Shown: piece by piece, positions 1 through 11,898 of the stretch
Layout of the letters: each line of letters opens with the position of its first letter
Numbering within the stretch: position 1 is the first letter of the stretch
Assembly: GCA_016110215.1 (NCBI GenBank)
Contig: JADWQD010000003.1
Coordinates: 2,232,001-2,296,000 of the forward strand
Reading direction: 5' to 3'
Source of the DNA: Capronia americana
Taxonomy: Eukaryota; Ascomycota; Eurotiomycetes; Chaetothyriales; Herpotrichiellaceae
DNA length: 64,000 nucleotides
Translations under genes and position numbers: made by a program
Notes under the pieces: model-generated
The model's database searches: none
What the model was told of the DNA's origin: nothing
What the model saw: only the letters and a program-made list of their open reading frames with translations

Positions 1-1127
1 GAGCAGTCTTGAGCTGGTTTAGCAGGACGCCTTGAAGAGACAGCACGGGGTGTCTGGGTGTGGAAGCAGCGTATTCGCATGAATTGCTTCCACCGACCAC
101 GAAGGGGGTCTATTCCGCCCAGGCTGCCGCCTATGTATGACTCAACCCCGACCATGACCTATATACCTGCATCACCGTCGGATAGAAGCAGGTAGCTGCC
201 GACTACGTACTCCTCGGAGTCGACGACGGCTCCCCTATGTCCATCTCATCCCGACCGTTGGTAATTCTGCGTTGCCCGGATAGCCCGGAAATGTGTCTGG
301 AAGGTCTACGAGGTCCAGAGTACGTACTGGGAGCCCTCGCCGTAGATAAGCCAAGCATGGACTGTCCAGGCTCCAAAGCCTCGCCCTCATTGTCTAATTT
401 AGCGTCGTCGTTCTTTGTCGATGGTCACGCTGCCTGTACTCGTACTCCGGATGCCCAGTCTCCTCTACTCTGAGGAAATGCCGGCAGCTTTGCAGATATC
501 TCCACCTCGCAACGTCGATGCCCCGTCATATCGCACCTGACAAGGCAGGAAGTCTGCGAGTGAAGTTGGCGCTGACAGTGGTGAGTGGTGACGAGACCGT
601 CGAGGGATAACTGGAGCACGGGGAGCGAGTCATGGTCGACTTCTTGGATAATTTCTTCGTCTATCACTGTGCTGCCCAAAGTACGCTCAATGCCTGAATG
701 TTCCGCTTATGCAAGCTCAAATAAAAAGGGCCACTCCGAGACACCGCGTCGCATTTCGCTGGAATGCAGAGGTCGAAATGAAGCTCCAGTAAGCCCTGCG
801 GCCTGCTGCCACTCAAACGTTCGGTCCTCGTCATTCCTCGGCCTGCCTCGTTATCCTGCATGGTCTCATGCACATCGTTATACCATTCCCACCTGCTGGA
901 GTTGGCGATCTCAACGCGCCAGAAGAAGTCGCTTTAGAATTACCCGCGCCAACGGGCCGTGGTCTCCTTCAGGCGGCAACGACATACGCACCAGACAGTG
1001 CACTCGGCAACTTCCTCTGGCTCAAGTGCTGGTGTCTGTAAGTCCCCTTCCAGACGGGCACGTTTCCAACGTGTACTTCATCGACCTTTCGCCGAATGGC
1101 ACCCTTTCCAGGTATGCTGGTACACGT
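1..1127. other. Left flank, no assignable gene
   Basis: This stretch lies on the 3' side of the SURF4 gene and reaches the window edge. Open frames here are short, and the long plus-strand frame at 585-1724 runs antisense over SURF4 coding sequence. I recognise no protein, RNA gene or repeat. Confidence 0.5.
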
Positions 1128-2331
<1,204 letters not shown>

Positions 2332-3248
2332 TACAGGGACTCCCACAATGGTAGAGCTAGCTGTTCGGGTTTGTGTAGAAGGGTAACTCGACGTCGATAT
2401 AGAGGACGCTGGGGATTAAATGCGAACTGGAAAGAGTGGCTCTCTGCTTGGCGATATACGAGTGTTGTAAGGGAGGCAGTGGGTTGTGAATGTCCAGAGC
2501 TGACACTGGAGATCTCCCGAGCACAAATGAGCACGTAGTGGGTAGTTGGCAGCAGTAGAAGATGGTGAAGGTGTCGGCGAGAAGAGCAATGCCGTCGGAT
2601 TTGTAGTTGACGAAGGAACGTGTAAGATTATATCTCGCAAAGGAAACCGAGAACGAAACTTACACAAAATGCGCACTGTTTCTTAACACGCTGGCCGTAC
2701 CGGCCAAACAAGCAGTGAGGGGAGGCGCGGTGGCGATCCGACCAATAGGATGCGACGCGACCCCTGAGTTTGGGTCTGACTAAGGCCACAATCCTTTCCA
2801 CCATTTCTCTACGACATCGACATGGCCACAGATATCAGCCGTGGATTGTGTCTTTTACGCAGTAGAGTATCACTTAGCGGCCACAACTTGCCATATACAG
2901 CAGAACTATCTTAGGAAATGACGCCCAGCGGCGCAATCATCTTTCTCAATCACTTTCCCCTTTCTGTTGTGAAACATAAATATTCAGAAGGCCAACGCCG
3001 ACCTGCAATTTTCGTGGGTATAATGTACTAACATGCTCCGAAAAGCTCGAGCTGGTTTTGCGTTCCCGTGTGCCATGAGCGTAGCCGTCGCAATGCTGAC
3101 GATCCTGGACAATGCTGCGTGCGACCACGTGTCGAATTAAAGAAGAAACGAAAACAAACGAAGAAAATCCCGCCATTGAAACCGAATCTTCATGCTGGTG
3201 ACATGGTCCGACAACTCCGGGTATATCCTCCAACCATATGCGCATAGT
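2332..3248. other. Intergenic, upstream region of erv29
   Basis: Upstream of the leftward SURF4 gene and downstream of the next leftward gene. A CCAAT pentamer at 2742-2746 lies about 410 bp before the SURF4 start; these boxes work in either orientation, but its use here is inferred. No gene is seen. Confidence 0.45.
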
Positions 3249-4724
3249 TCAAGCCTCCCATTCGGCGTCCTTGAAAGCCGGATCTGTGATTGCCTCCATG
3301 GACTGAAATCGATTCGCGGTCTCTGTCGCCTGCTTTTTCACACCGTTCGTCTGCTCGGCATTGACAGCTGGCCTGCCATTTGGCAAAGGTCTTGTAAGGG
3401 ATGAGCTGGCCTCGCTGCTTGTGTCGCCATTTTCCTTTTTGCCCTTCTTCTTTCCTTTCTTGGTCGTAACAGATTCCCACTTCTCCTCTTGTGCAAGCTC
3501 GTTGGCCCAATTGTCCTGCTCCTCCTCGTTGACTTGGTCTGCCCAGCTGGATCGACTTCCCAACCCAGGTCTGGAAACCTTCTCGCGGTCTGAGGCTGCA
3601 AGTGCGTTTGTTTTGTCTCCACCAAGTTTCTTTCTCACCGCATTGACATTGGTGGTGTCTGGAACGGCATTTGTGACGTGCGATAGTGGCTCTGACGTGA
3701 CAGCTCCATGCACTGTGAAAGTGGGTACCACTGGCTTCTCGAATGTGTCTAGTAATGGCACAACCTCGTCCTTTTGAGAGTTCTGGGTCAGCTTCTCGGC
3801 TGCCGGCTTGCCTAACTGCCACGCGTTCTGCGCCGACGTGAAGGCATTAGCTTTAGTCTGGTTGGAGCTTCCTTCGGCTACTCTTGCTGTCCGTAATTGC
3901 GCTTGCTTCTTCTGCTCGTGCAAACGATCGGATTCCGCTCTTAGACTCTTCTGCTCGGCCGCTTTTGCCTGTCTTTGTCTTTGCTTCTTAGTCAAGGCAG
4001 GTTGGAAGGATTGGGATGACTTGGGTGGTGGCTTGGAGCCGCTGTCCCTGACATCGGTCAATCTCAAAACGCCAGGTTTGGCGGCGGGTGCTTCCAGCAT
4101 GTCCGACACATCACCTGCCCGGGAGGTAGGCGCAGTAGAAACGGCGCCGGTCGAAGGAGATCCGATTGGGGAGAGATCGTCGTCTCCGTCACGGCCAGTG
4201 GTGGAGGAAGTGTCCGTGGACCGCCCTGAAGCTGCCAGGTCGGTTTGTTTGCCCTGACCCGCCTTTGCAGCAGCACGGCGCTCTTTCTTGCCCGAGCCCT
4301 GAGCATTGGCGGGCTCAAGTTTCGTCCCAGCTTGCGCTCTGGCGAGCTGCTGAGCGAACTCCTTGTTGCTCATTTCATCATCCTCGTCTCTTGGCAAGGT
4401 CACTGACTGGCCTTCGTTGGTTCTAGCGACGACCTTGTTCTCGACCGGTGGAGAAATAAGCTTCCTCTTCTTGTTGACTTTGCCCTCCGTAGCACTCAGG
4501 GTGGGAGTGGAGATGCCACTGTTGCTAGCCTCGACTCGGCTTGTAAGTGTCCGCTTCGTCTTTTGACGTTTGGCAGGAGGAGGCTCTGCAGCAACTAGTG
4601 GCGGTTGTGCGCGTGTGAAGATGTGCCCAGTCAGCTTGTCGAAGAACCCGGGGCTGTAGAATCTGATAACAAATGCAGTCCCGGCAAGCACAGCGAGCCA
4701 GGAAGTGGCCACCTTCCACCACAT
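3249..4724 (-). CDS. Conserved fungal protein with N-terminal membrane anchor
   Basis: A single exon of 491 residues when begun at the ATG at 4724; the open frame extends 30 codons further to 4814, but MWWKVATSWLAVLAGTAFV gives a clean N-terminal hydrophobic segment (about residues 3-21), so I prefer the internal start. The rest is hydrophilic and low in complexity: an Ala/Gln/Lys-rich middle with probable coiled coil, a patch with the motif WADQVNEEEQDNW, a lysine-rich run TTKKGKKKGKK around residue 420, and an acidic/aromatic C-terminus ending DAEWEA. The architecture suggests an ER- or nuclear-envelope-anchored protein with a cytosolic charged tail. I do not recognise a named domain, and function is unknown. 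The composition is even and no break is seen. Confidence 0.8.
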   Translation of the reverse strand: MWWKVATSWLAVLAGTAFVIRFYSPGFFDKLTGHIFTRAQPPLVAAEPPPAKRQKTKRTLTSRVEASNSGISTPTLSATEGKVNKKRKLISPPVENKVVARTNEGQSVTLPRDEDDEMSNKEFAQQLARAQAGTKLEPANAQGSGKKERRAAAKAGQGKQTDLAASGRSTDTSSTTGRDGDDDLSPIGSPSTGAVSTAPTSRAGDVSDMLEAPAAKPGVLRLTDVRDSGSKPPPKSSQSFQPALTKKQRQRQAKAAEQKSLRAESDRLHEQKKQAQLRTARVAEGSSNQTKANAFTSAQNAWQLGKPAAEKLTQNSQKDEVVPLLDTFEKPVVPTFTVHGAVTSEPLSHVTNAVPDTTNVNAVRKKLGGDKTNALAASDREKVSRPGLGSRSSWADQVNEEEQDNWANELAQEEKWESVTTKKGKKKGKKENGDTSSEASSSLTRPLPNGRPAVNAEQTNGVKKQATETANRFQSMEAITDPAFKDAEWEA

Positions 4725-6075
4725 CGTGGATCTTGCAGCACAACGTTCAACGCGCGAAGATGTGTTGAGCACCGGTGGGGGAGTTGAGAGAGCCGGATGC
4801 CGAACGAGCAGCACTTATGTATGCAGCCAGCAATAGGGAGGTAGGACTCGTCTTGGAACTGTAGGGAAGAGTAGGGGTGCGTGGCCAAGCAAGGGATGGA
4901 GCTGATTGATCTCGAGTCGCAGGCCAAGCAGCTTGTCAATTCCACAGAGCTCTAGGCAAACTTTGTGGCAATCAAGGTCTGTCGTAGCTGAGAGGTACGG
5001 CGTACTCGTAGAGGATGCAGAAGGCTAGAAATACCGGTGTTGTTGTAGGTCCTAGACGGATGCAGAACGGACAGGTGATCTTGGAGATGTCTCAGGAGTG
5101 ATGATGGGGTCGAGGAACCAATGCAGCGAAATTTAGAACAAGACCCTCCAAGTGCCCGGTCTCAGTGGCGCAGACTGTGAATGGACCACAGCCTCCGGGA
5201 AGGAACAGACTGCTGAGAAAGTGTGGACTTTTGCCGCGTGTACTGCAATGATGCAGTCACGGTCCTCGTTTGAGGGCGAGGGTGGGGAGGGTGGAGAAAG
5301 AGCGCACGGGTGGTTGATGGGCTCAACGGCTGGAATGGAAGGCCCAGTTTCCCGACAGGCAAGGAGTACGAGGTTCCCTTGAGACAATAGATTGAAGTGT
5401 CCAGTGAATTTATCCAAGCCTTTCACTTGACGCTCACTTTCCTGGCCGTGGTACTGACTGGCACGACTGGTCACCACACTCGATGTATCGTGCATGTTGA
5501 CAATCCGCCTGCTTGAGTGTTTCGTTAAATTGCAGCGTCACCTTACCTGAGATTGAGGCCACGTTCAACTGAGCGTCCTGTCTCCACCTCCGCACTGTTT
5601 CTAGTCTCGGATCTCACTTCAACATCCAATCACTGTGGCAAACTGTGCAGCTGTTGGCGTCCCTCATCTCGATTCACGGATTTCTAGATGGTAGCAGGAT
5701 GACGGTCGTGTCTGCCGCAGCTCCACCTGATGCATAGAAAATCACCCCCTCGCTGGGCTTGTGCTTTCTTTTTCTACAGGATTTCCACGCACCACGGTAC
5801 AGTGCAAAGAACGTCAAATATACCGTAAGCACGAGAGGTTCTGCAACATTGTGGCCAACCGAATGGCATTTGTATTGTATTTCGCCTCTTCAGACGTTCC
5901 TCCAAGGCCGAGTAATACTCGGAACGCATAAGACATACTAGCAGGGCGCCTATGCCTGCTAGAGGAGAACTTCAACAAACGCTCAGATATAGAAACAAGA
6001 ACACATGCATCACCAAGCTTCCAGAAACCCATTTCTTTTCAAGCCGAAAGACAATCGGATAAATGGACTCTCCGA
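4725..6075. other. Intergenic, no gene seen
   Basis: Lies upstream of the leftward anchored protein and downstream of the next leftward gene. It holds short unsupported frames only. A GTAC-rich patch near 4995-5010 and promoter-like sequence are all that can be seen. Confidence 0.45.
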
Positions 6076-7350
6076 TCAACGTGACCAGTCCACCGGCTGG
6101 TTCGATGGGACAACATAATGGAATTGCCATGAATCCCTTCTCTTGGGGACAAATAGATCTCCAGCAACCCGTGATACTGGGTGTATAGGAGGCGGTTTGA
6201 TGATAGGATCTGATAGATGTTTGATCCGCGAAGAATTCTGGCTCTCCCTCCGGATCTCGACGCCCGGGACGCTTCTGTCCTCGTCTGGATCGTCAGTGCT
6301 GTGTAAAGAGTCGTCCTCATCTTCGGTGTCAGTCGAGTTGCCAAAGTCTCGTGAATCAACCTGTTCTGTAGATCGCGTCTTAGCCGCTGATAGCTTAGGT
6401 TCCGTATCTCTCAGCGGCCGTCCTATGACGCATAGCGGCCATCGCATTTCTGGTTCCGCAGCAGGCCTCGTCCGTGCTTCCATCACTGCCGCACTTGGAG
6501 GTGGAAGTAGCATCCAGGCTGCTTCTGCTCTAGTCGCCGGGAGTTGGGACACAACCGGCGGATGCATATCATTCACTTCGGGGTGTCTGGCCCGGTAGTA
6601 GTCGTAGCGCTCGCTCTCGTTCGTGTGCGCTCGCTTCCTCCTGTGTGTTGCGGGCTCGTCCTCTTCCTCTTGATCTCCAGCATCCTCACGAAGCATGCCA
6701 GACGTGGCGCGGTTCCATATTCTTGTGACTCTCTCCGTAAAGCCGGCAAGGATCTCATCCTCCCGATCGTATCTCTTCCAATTCCACTTGGGCGGGTGTA
6801 GTGATATTCGCAGAGATTCTTTAATGTTTTCCATAGCACTGGACAGCCTCCTCTCCATATTTGGTCTTGTTGGGCTCGGATCAGATTTCGCACTGTCCGG
6901 AGTGTCTTCTTCAGGCCCATTGGCGGCCGACGATTCCGTAGGAGAGTTGGAGAATGGTCTTGCGGAGGATGTGGGCTGCGGTTGCAGAGCAACCATCTCA
7001 GGGCCAGGTGTGAAGGAAGCAACATCTGACTCGGGTGGTTCTTTGTGTATCTTGTGCTGCAGTTTTGCCAGCAGAGTATCCTTCTTCCACCCTTTCGGTG
7101 GACCAGGGCCCAGTATTAACTCTTCTGCCCATGCTTCATTCGTCTGAAACGGAGCCGGCTGTCTCACGCGGCCTGGTTGAGTGACAACAATATCCGCTCT
7201 TTCTTGCGCCTGTTCGTTGGCCTCCCTTCGTCTTTTCCGCTTGTGTTTGAACTCAACCCAAGGTGTACAGGAAATGTAGTAGAACACTGCTGACTGGACG
7301 CCGCGTAAGAACCAATTGCCAGGCTCAGCCGTATATGGAGGAGGGTGCAT
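6076..7350 (-). CDS. Conserved fungal protein of unknown function, 424 aa
   Basis: A single-exon frame of 424 residues. The N-terminus carries a moderately hydrophobic stretch (about residues 12-31) followed by a strongly basic KHKRKRRRE cluster, a layout seen in single-pass or membrane-associated proteins with a basic cytosolic edge. A block with the motif AWAEELILGPGPPKGWKKD looks like the most conserved part. The middle is Ser/Pro/acidic and probably disordered. The extreme C-terminus (GDLFVPKRRDSWQFHYVVP) is aromatic and basic and again looks constrained. I do not recognise a named domain. The two plus-strand frames opposite it are shadows. Being real rests on length, composition and the ordered ends, not on a known function. 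Confidence 0.75.
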   Translation of the reverse strand: MHPPPYTAEPGNWFLRGVQSAVFYYISCTPWVEFKHKRKRRREANEQAQERADIVVTQPGRVRQPAPFQTNEAWAEELILGPGPPKGWKKDTLLAKLQHKIHKEPPESDVASFTPGPEMVALQPQPTSSARPFSNSPTESSAANGPEEDTPDSAKSDPSPTRPNMERRLSSAMENIKESLRISLHPPKWNWKRYDREDEILAGFTERVTRIWNRATSGMLREDAGDQEEEDEPATHRRKRAHTNESERYDYYRARHPEVNDMHPPVVSQLPATRAEAAWMLLPPPSAAVMEARTRPAAEPEMRWPLCVIGRPLRDTEPKLSAAKTRSTEQVDSRDFGNSTDTEDEDDSLHSTDDPDEDRSVPGVEIRRESQNSSRIKHLSDPIIKPPPIHPVSRVAGDLFVPKRRDSWQFHYVVPSNQPVDWSR

Positions 7351-9332
7351 GGTCGACCGTAATTCAGCGTGCAGGGATGTTCTTTATGTGGCGGGATGGT
7401 CGTCTTCTTCGCCGGTCCATGGTACACACGTCTGCGCCGAATGCAAACAGAAGGGGGCCGCGATAGGCGGTGGTTTGACTTCCACCCACAACTGTGAGGA
7501 AAGGGCAAGGCAGGCCGTGTCAGAGCCAAATCACGGCTGCAATCGAATCAAACCCCTCAACTGACGGTGACGACGTGGTGGAGGGCAAGTGGTTACGATG
7601 GAGAGTCCCATAGGCCGATAGAGAGAACCAATAATGGGAGGGGCTGTGCCTTGGTCTGAGATCATTTTGGCGGCCCGAACATCACCCGAGGTCAGTCACA
7701 ACCAAGTCTGTGTCTCTATCATTTGCAACAGGCAGAATTACTGCCTTCTAGTATCAACGGATGAAGAGAAATCACTCTATGTCTTGTGCTCGACAAAAGA
7801 ACAAGCAATGCCATTGCTTGCGGGGATCATCTCGGCTTCCTGCCAGCATGCATTGACCATGGGGATGAGCAGGTGGCAGCCTCGATACACGCCCTCGCAT
7901 TTCTCGCCATGCACCTTGCTGCTATCACAGCCATGAAACGTCGTTGGATAGCCATCTCAGACTCTGCAGAACGGTTCGGGTTCCCAGAGGACAAATCTAA
8001 GCGTCATCTCGTGTCACTAGGCGATACTGGTAAGTAAACCGGTTGGAAGGTTGAGCCTGGTAATTCCTGGTGATGAAAAGAGCGTATAGCCGCATCGAAA
8101 GCAGGGACTGCGTCTATCCAACGAGCACGGATACAACATCGACATGTACTCGTCAAGACGATGGTGACACCCCGCCCCAGCAATGTTCCTGCATTGATCA
8201 TGCCGACAGAACGCATCAATGGACATTCGTTTGCGCGAATGCGATTATTCCTGATTGTACTCCGACGAACCGAAGGTCCGCTTAACGGCAGTTACTCATC
8301 GGGGTAGAAGGCTTCCAAGTCCATAAGTTGGCGTCTGCAAATCAGCATCCTATACAGATCCTGCACTCTGGGCGGTCGCCTATAGTATTAGGTAGTACAT
8401 CTTGGACGGAAAGACGGATACTGATCTTCGACCTTTTCCTTTTTACACTGACAAGGCATCGTCATGGAAAGCTCACAGACAACCTCCCTGCATACCGCCG
8501 GAAACTGCGGTCTTGACCTACTTGCTACATCTAGATGAGGAACTTGTACCTTGACGGGGTGTCTGAGCTTGAGCTATCCTCATTCGTGGGGCGATAACCA
8601 AGTCGAGTTCCATGTTATTTCCATCATCGAGTTGCCTTGAGCAATGCTTTGGGGGAAAGCCTGCCATCATTCTCAGGTCTTGCTGTTTTGATTTCCACCT
8701 CGCTCATGCTTTCTATGATATGAAAACGATTATAAGTTGAAGCTGAAGCTTGCTTTCAAGTACAGTGCAGCACCGGACCTGCGATTGGCAGGTTTCATCT
8801 CGCGCCCCTTGTACCGTCCTTTGCACCGGGTTCGTCGCCTACGGGTTTCACTTCGTTGCGAGGAAGTCAAGCATGCAGACTTTGAGGGATGTGCCTGTAT
8901 ATCGCAGAGAAGGAAGCGACCACGAAACGAGCAATAAACTGGGAACTTCCAAGGTCTGTGGCGCGTCCGTCCACGCTTATCAGGTCCTACTTGCGGATTA
9001 CCAAGGGAAGACTTTTGAGAGCATCGAACAATGGCCATAGACCATCAGCAGGGACTGTTTCTACGTATCTGGATTCTGGAAAGATGACGCCACGACAATA
9101 GGTAGGGTATACGAAGCTGTTGGATCCTCATCCTCATCATTTTTGTAAACAGTCTACTGACTCGGCCCTGTGGTACAGTATGATTGCGTCGAAGAGGCAA
9201 TGACATAGTGTATCAGAGGTTCAACACCATACACATCGCTGGCACTGACCTCGTACTGTGACTTCTATCTCAACTGTATGAGGTAGCCGGGGCCGTCCCT
9301 ACAGCTATCAACGCTGCGCCTGCAATCGAAGC
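7351..9332. other. Intergenic, about 2 kb, no convincing gene
   Basis: Several frames of 60-100 codons occur (for example plus-strand 7786-8037, which ends next to a GTAAGT at about 8031), but none joins in phase to a recognisable protein. It may hold an unrecognised multi-exon or decayed gene. Confidence 0.35.
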
Positions 9333-9915
9333 TCAATGCTGCTCGTTCTTCTTCGCCATCTTCTGGATCGAACCGCAGATGGCACCGGATCTACATGCAA
9401 ATCAGATCGCCATTTCCAGAATGAACGGCTTCTGTGGCCTTGTCCGCTGCATGTCACCGCTACGCGATGTCTAGGATAGGTTATAATAGCATGGGTTGAC
9501 TTACGGGGTGAAGTTCTTTCCGATCATGAAGTCTTCAGCCAGGGGCCCTCCGACTTTCTTCCGGCGCCTCCAATCGCACCTGTACATATCGCCGGTCTGT
9601 CAGATATCGGATCTAGCTTACTTTTTCACCGCAGCGGCGTCGGTAGAGATCCCGGACTGACCTGCTCCCGTGAATTGGTGCCCGACAGCCCCATCCTTTG
9701 AGAACATCGAGGTACCGTGACCTGTCGTCTTGGCTCCAGCGCCCGCCTGTATGGAAAAGAAGAGGATAAGTCTCGCATTATATAAGGGAGATCACGGGGA
9801 GAGCAGTACGTACTCCTTGTGCGATGTCCTCGTGGATCCCTTCGGTCAGGTCTTGTGTATTGGTGGCGGAGTTGGCTCCTGCATCCAAGTTCTTGCCTGT
9901 GTGGTCGCCGTCCAT
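9333..9915 (-). CDS. Small glycine-rich repeat protein, four exons
   Basis: Too fragmented to appear as a long open frame. Four exons read leftward, 9915-9814, 9746-9622, 9579-9505 and 9390-9333, joined by GT..AG introns of 67, 42 and 114 bp, giving 119 residues. The protein starts MDGDHTGKNLDAGANSA and carries repeats of the kind SKDGAVGHQFT, VGGPLAEDFMIGKNFT and PSGAICGSIQ, ending KKNEQH. I have a recollection of small Pezizomycotina proteins built on KDG-x-IG-KQFT and GAIGG-GGPL repeats; their function is unknown to me. An alternative donor at 9661 (GTCAGT) with the same acceptor restores GAIGGAG at the repeat boundary but then meets a stop, so either the longer exon 2 shown here is right or one base was lost in this region. 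No signal peptide is seen. Confidence 0.6.
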
Positions 9916-10835
9916 TTTTGGTTCAGAGAGATGTCACTATAGTTCGTGGGAGCGGTTCTCGTGAATGTGCGAAGGTGGTGTCTGTTCAGATTGTTGGCAA
10001 CAGCTTGATGGGTGTCAGAACGTTTACAATCATGGTGCGACCGAGAGCGGCTGGTCTGGAGCATGTACTTGTAGGTGAGTTGGGTTCTTGGAGATGTAAA
10101 ATACGTAATGATAGTGTCACTCCATGGGTGGACAGAAGGCACGCCGGAGATCCAGGCAGCATAGCTCGGGGTAGACGTCACAGACTCCCTTCCAGTACGA
10201 CAACAGCACAGAGATCAACGTTACCGGTGATTGGTTTGAGCGAGACATCAGCGGGCCGTATTCGAGTAACTTCCGGGAACATATTGGGACCCGGAGCCTT
10301 TGGACGATGGTGCTGAGGGTCCAGACAAAGCCCCTTTGATAACAGCCCTCGAGCGATGCACAAAGGAGACAAATGATGGCTAGGGTGCTGGACAAATCAA
10401 AGGGGTGAACGCGGTTCGAGAATTCGAGACCCAGACGTGTAAGGTCGGGTTGCTTTCCGTCAACAAGAAGGTGGGTGCTGCAAGGCTTGAGTTCGAAATG
10501 ATCATCTTTGTGATTGCACAGCATTTGTCCCGACAGACAAAGGGACATTCACCACGCATTGTCTGCCCTTCCGTGCTTCAAAGGCTCAATGCTTGAGAAA
10601 TGGTGCCAGACAAGGGTAAACTGGATGGAACAAAGCCGCCGAGGTCCAATAGTACAATCAAGGCGGGAAGAGTCGGCCGACTCGAAGTACTTATATTCCC
10701 AAAGCCCTCGACAATCAGGCCTGCAGCCTGTCAGCCACGAAAACCCACCGCTTTGATTGAACACGACTCTTGTTATAGTGAAAGGTAAATCTATCAACTC
10801 CAGTCCTTCAATTCTGCAGCCTGCTTCGGGTCAAC
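9916..10835. other. Divergent intergenic region
   Basis: Separates the leftward glycine-rich gene from the rightward coiled-coil gene and presumably holds both promoters. No convincing coding potential was found on either strand. Confidence 0.4.
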
Positions 10836-11412
10836 ATGCCGTTCAGAAACTCACTCGCAACCATCCGCGACAAAGATGACTTGTCCAGTCTTGACTCTGA
10901 TACTGACTCCAACACCTCGCTTCAAACACAAGATGGATCCATTGGAAGAGCCACTCCCTCTCTCCAGCAGCAAGCTCCGCCTTCGCAGGGTCGTAGCTAT
11001 GATCCGGAGGCAGTGCTGGGACTGACGGACGACGTCCTCGCCATTGCCAAGGGGTTGTATGCCCTCGCTGATGCCAAGTATGCAGAGGAAGAGCTGCTTG
11101 AGGTCCCCCCTGCGGGAGATGAATTCGAGGCCGTGGACTGCCTTGATGACGCGAGATCTCTGCACAGTGTTGCAACTGCGAAGAAGAAACTCGAGGACTT
11201 GAAGTCTCGACTGAGGATTGCTAAAGCCCAGGCCGTTGTGGCTGAGAATCGACTCAGAACAGCACAAGCTCAAGTTGCACTGGCAGAGGACCGCGTCAAC
11301 TTTGCTGTCGACCAGCTTGAATCTGCCCTTGGTAAGTGAAGTAGAAGTGAACGGAAAATGAAATGAAATCGTAACAGAATTCACTTATCTCGTAGTCTCG
11401 ATGCTGAGCTAA
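10836..11412 (+). CDS. Small coiled-coil protein, unknown function
   Basis: The first exon (10836-11331) encodes 165 residues: a Ser/Asp-rich, probably disordered first half, then a long helix rich in Ala, Lys, Arg, Leu and Gln (KKKLEDLKSRLRIAKAQ onward) that reads as a coiled coil to its end. An unspliced reading stops at 11339, but the last codons coincide with a perfect donor, GTAAGT at 11332. Splicing to the acceptor ending at 11377 (46 bp intron) or to the one ending at 11395 (64 bp) keeps the same frame and ends at the stop 11410-11412, so two isoforms differing by six residues are possible. I recognise no family. The start is the first ATG of the frame. Confidence 0.6.
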
Positions 11413-11898
11413 ATGTGCTAAAACGTTATGTGCTCCACCCAAGGACGCTACTGTGAACTGCAGAGCGCTTTTTGCTTTTTCATGGATTTCGCTTGATGAT
11501 CTTTGTCTCGACCTCGACTTTCTTTGACACGACTTGATATTCGACAAAATCAACCCGCCCAACTCGGAAGCCAGACTCTGTAGACGTAAAGGGGAAAGAA
11601 ATGCGTGCTCTGTCTTGTCTCACCTGTGTTTGTTCGGATGAGGTCACAATCATTATCTGCGAACCGCATTCACCCAACCGACGACTCGACCTTCCGAGGA
11701 CAAAGGATCTCCAAGATAGGTAAAGATAAGCATTATCATACTGATTCACCTATAGATACAAAAAGAGACAACAAAATTCTATGGCTCCTCAACTCCGCCG
11801 CCATGCCATGCCATGCCATGCCATGCCATGCCATGCAGTTTTCAACAGATCCTTGAACACAATCATTCCCACATTGTCCCATACTGCCCGAACAGCTA
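11413..11898. other. Convergent intergenic region with pentamer array
   Basis: Separates the 3' ends of the coiled-coil gene and the HMG-box gene. It carries a seven-copy pentanucleotide array (listed separately) and no gene. Confidence 0.5.
11801..11836. repeat. (CCATG)7 perfect pentanucleotide array
   Basis: Seven exact copies of CCATG occupy 11801-11835, followed by one extra C. The array lies 62 bp beyond the stop codon of the leftward HMG-box gene, hence probably in its 3' UTR, where it reads as CATGG repeats. Confidence 0.95.

Noticed and set aside
7786..8037. Plus-strand frame ending beside a GTAAGT, possible exon
   Set aside because: No phase-compatible partner exon or recognisable motif was found nearby.
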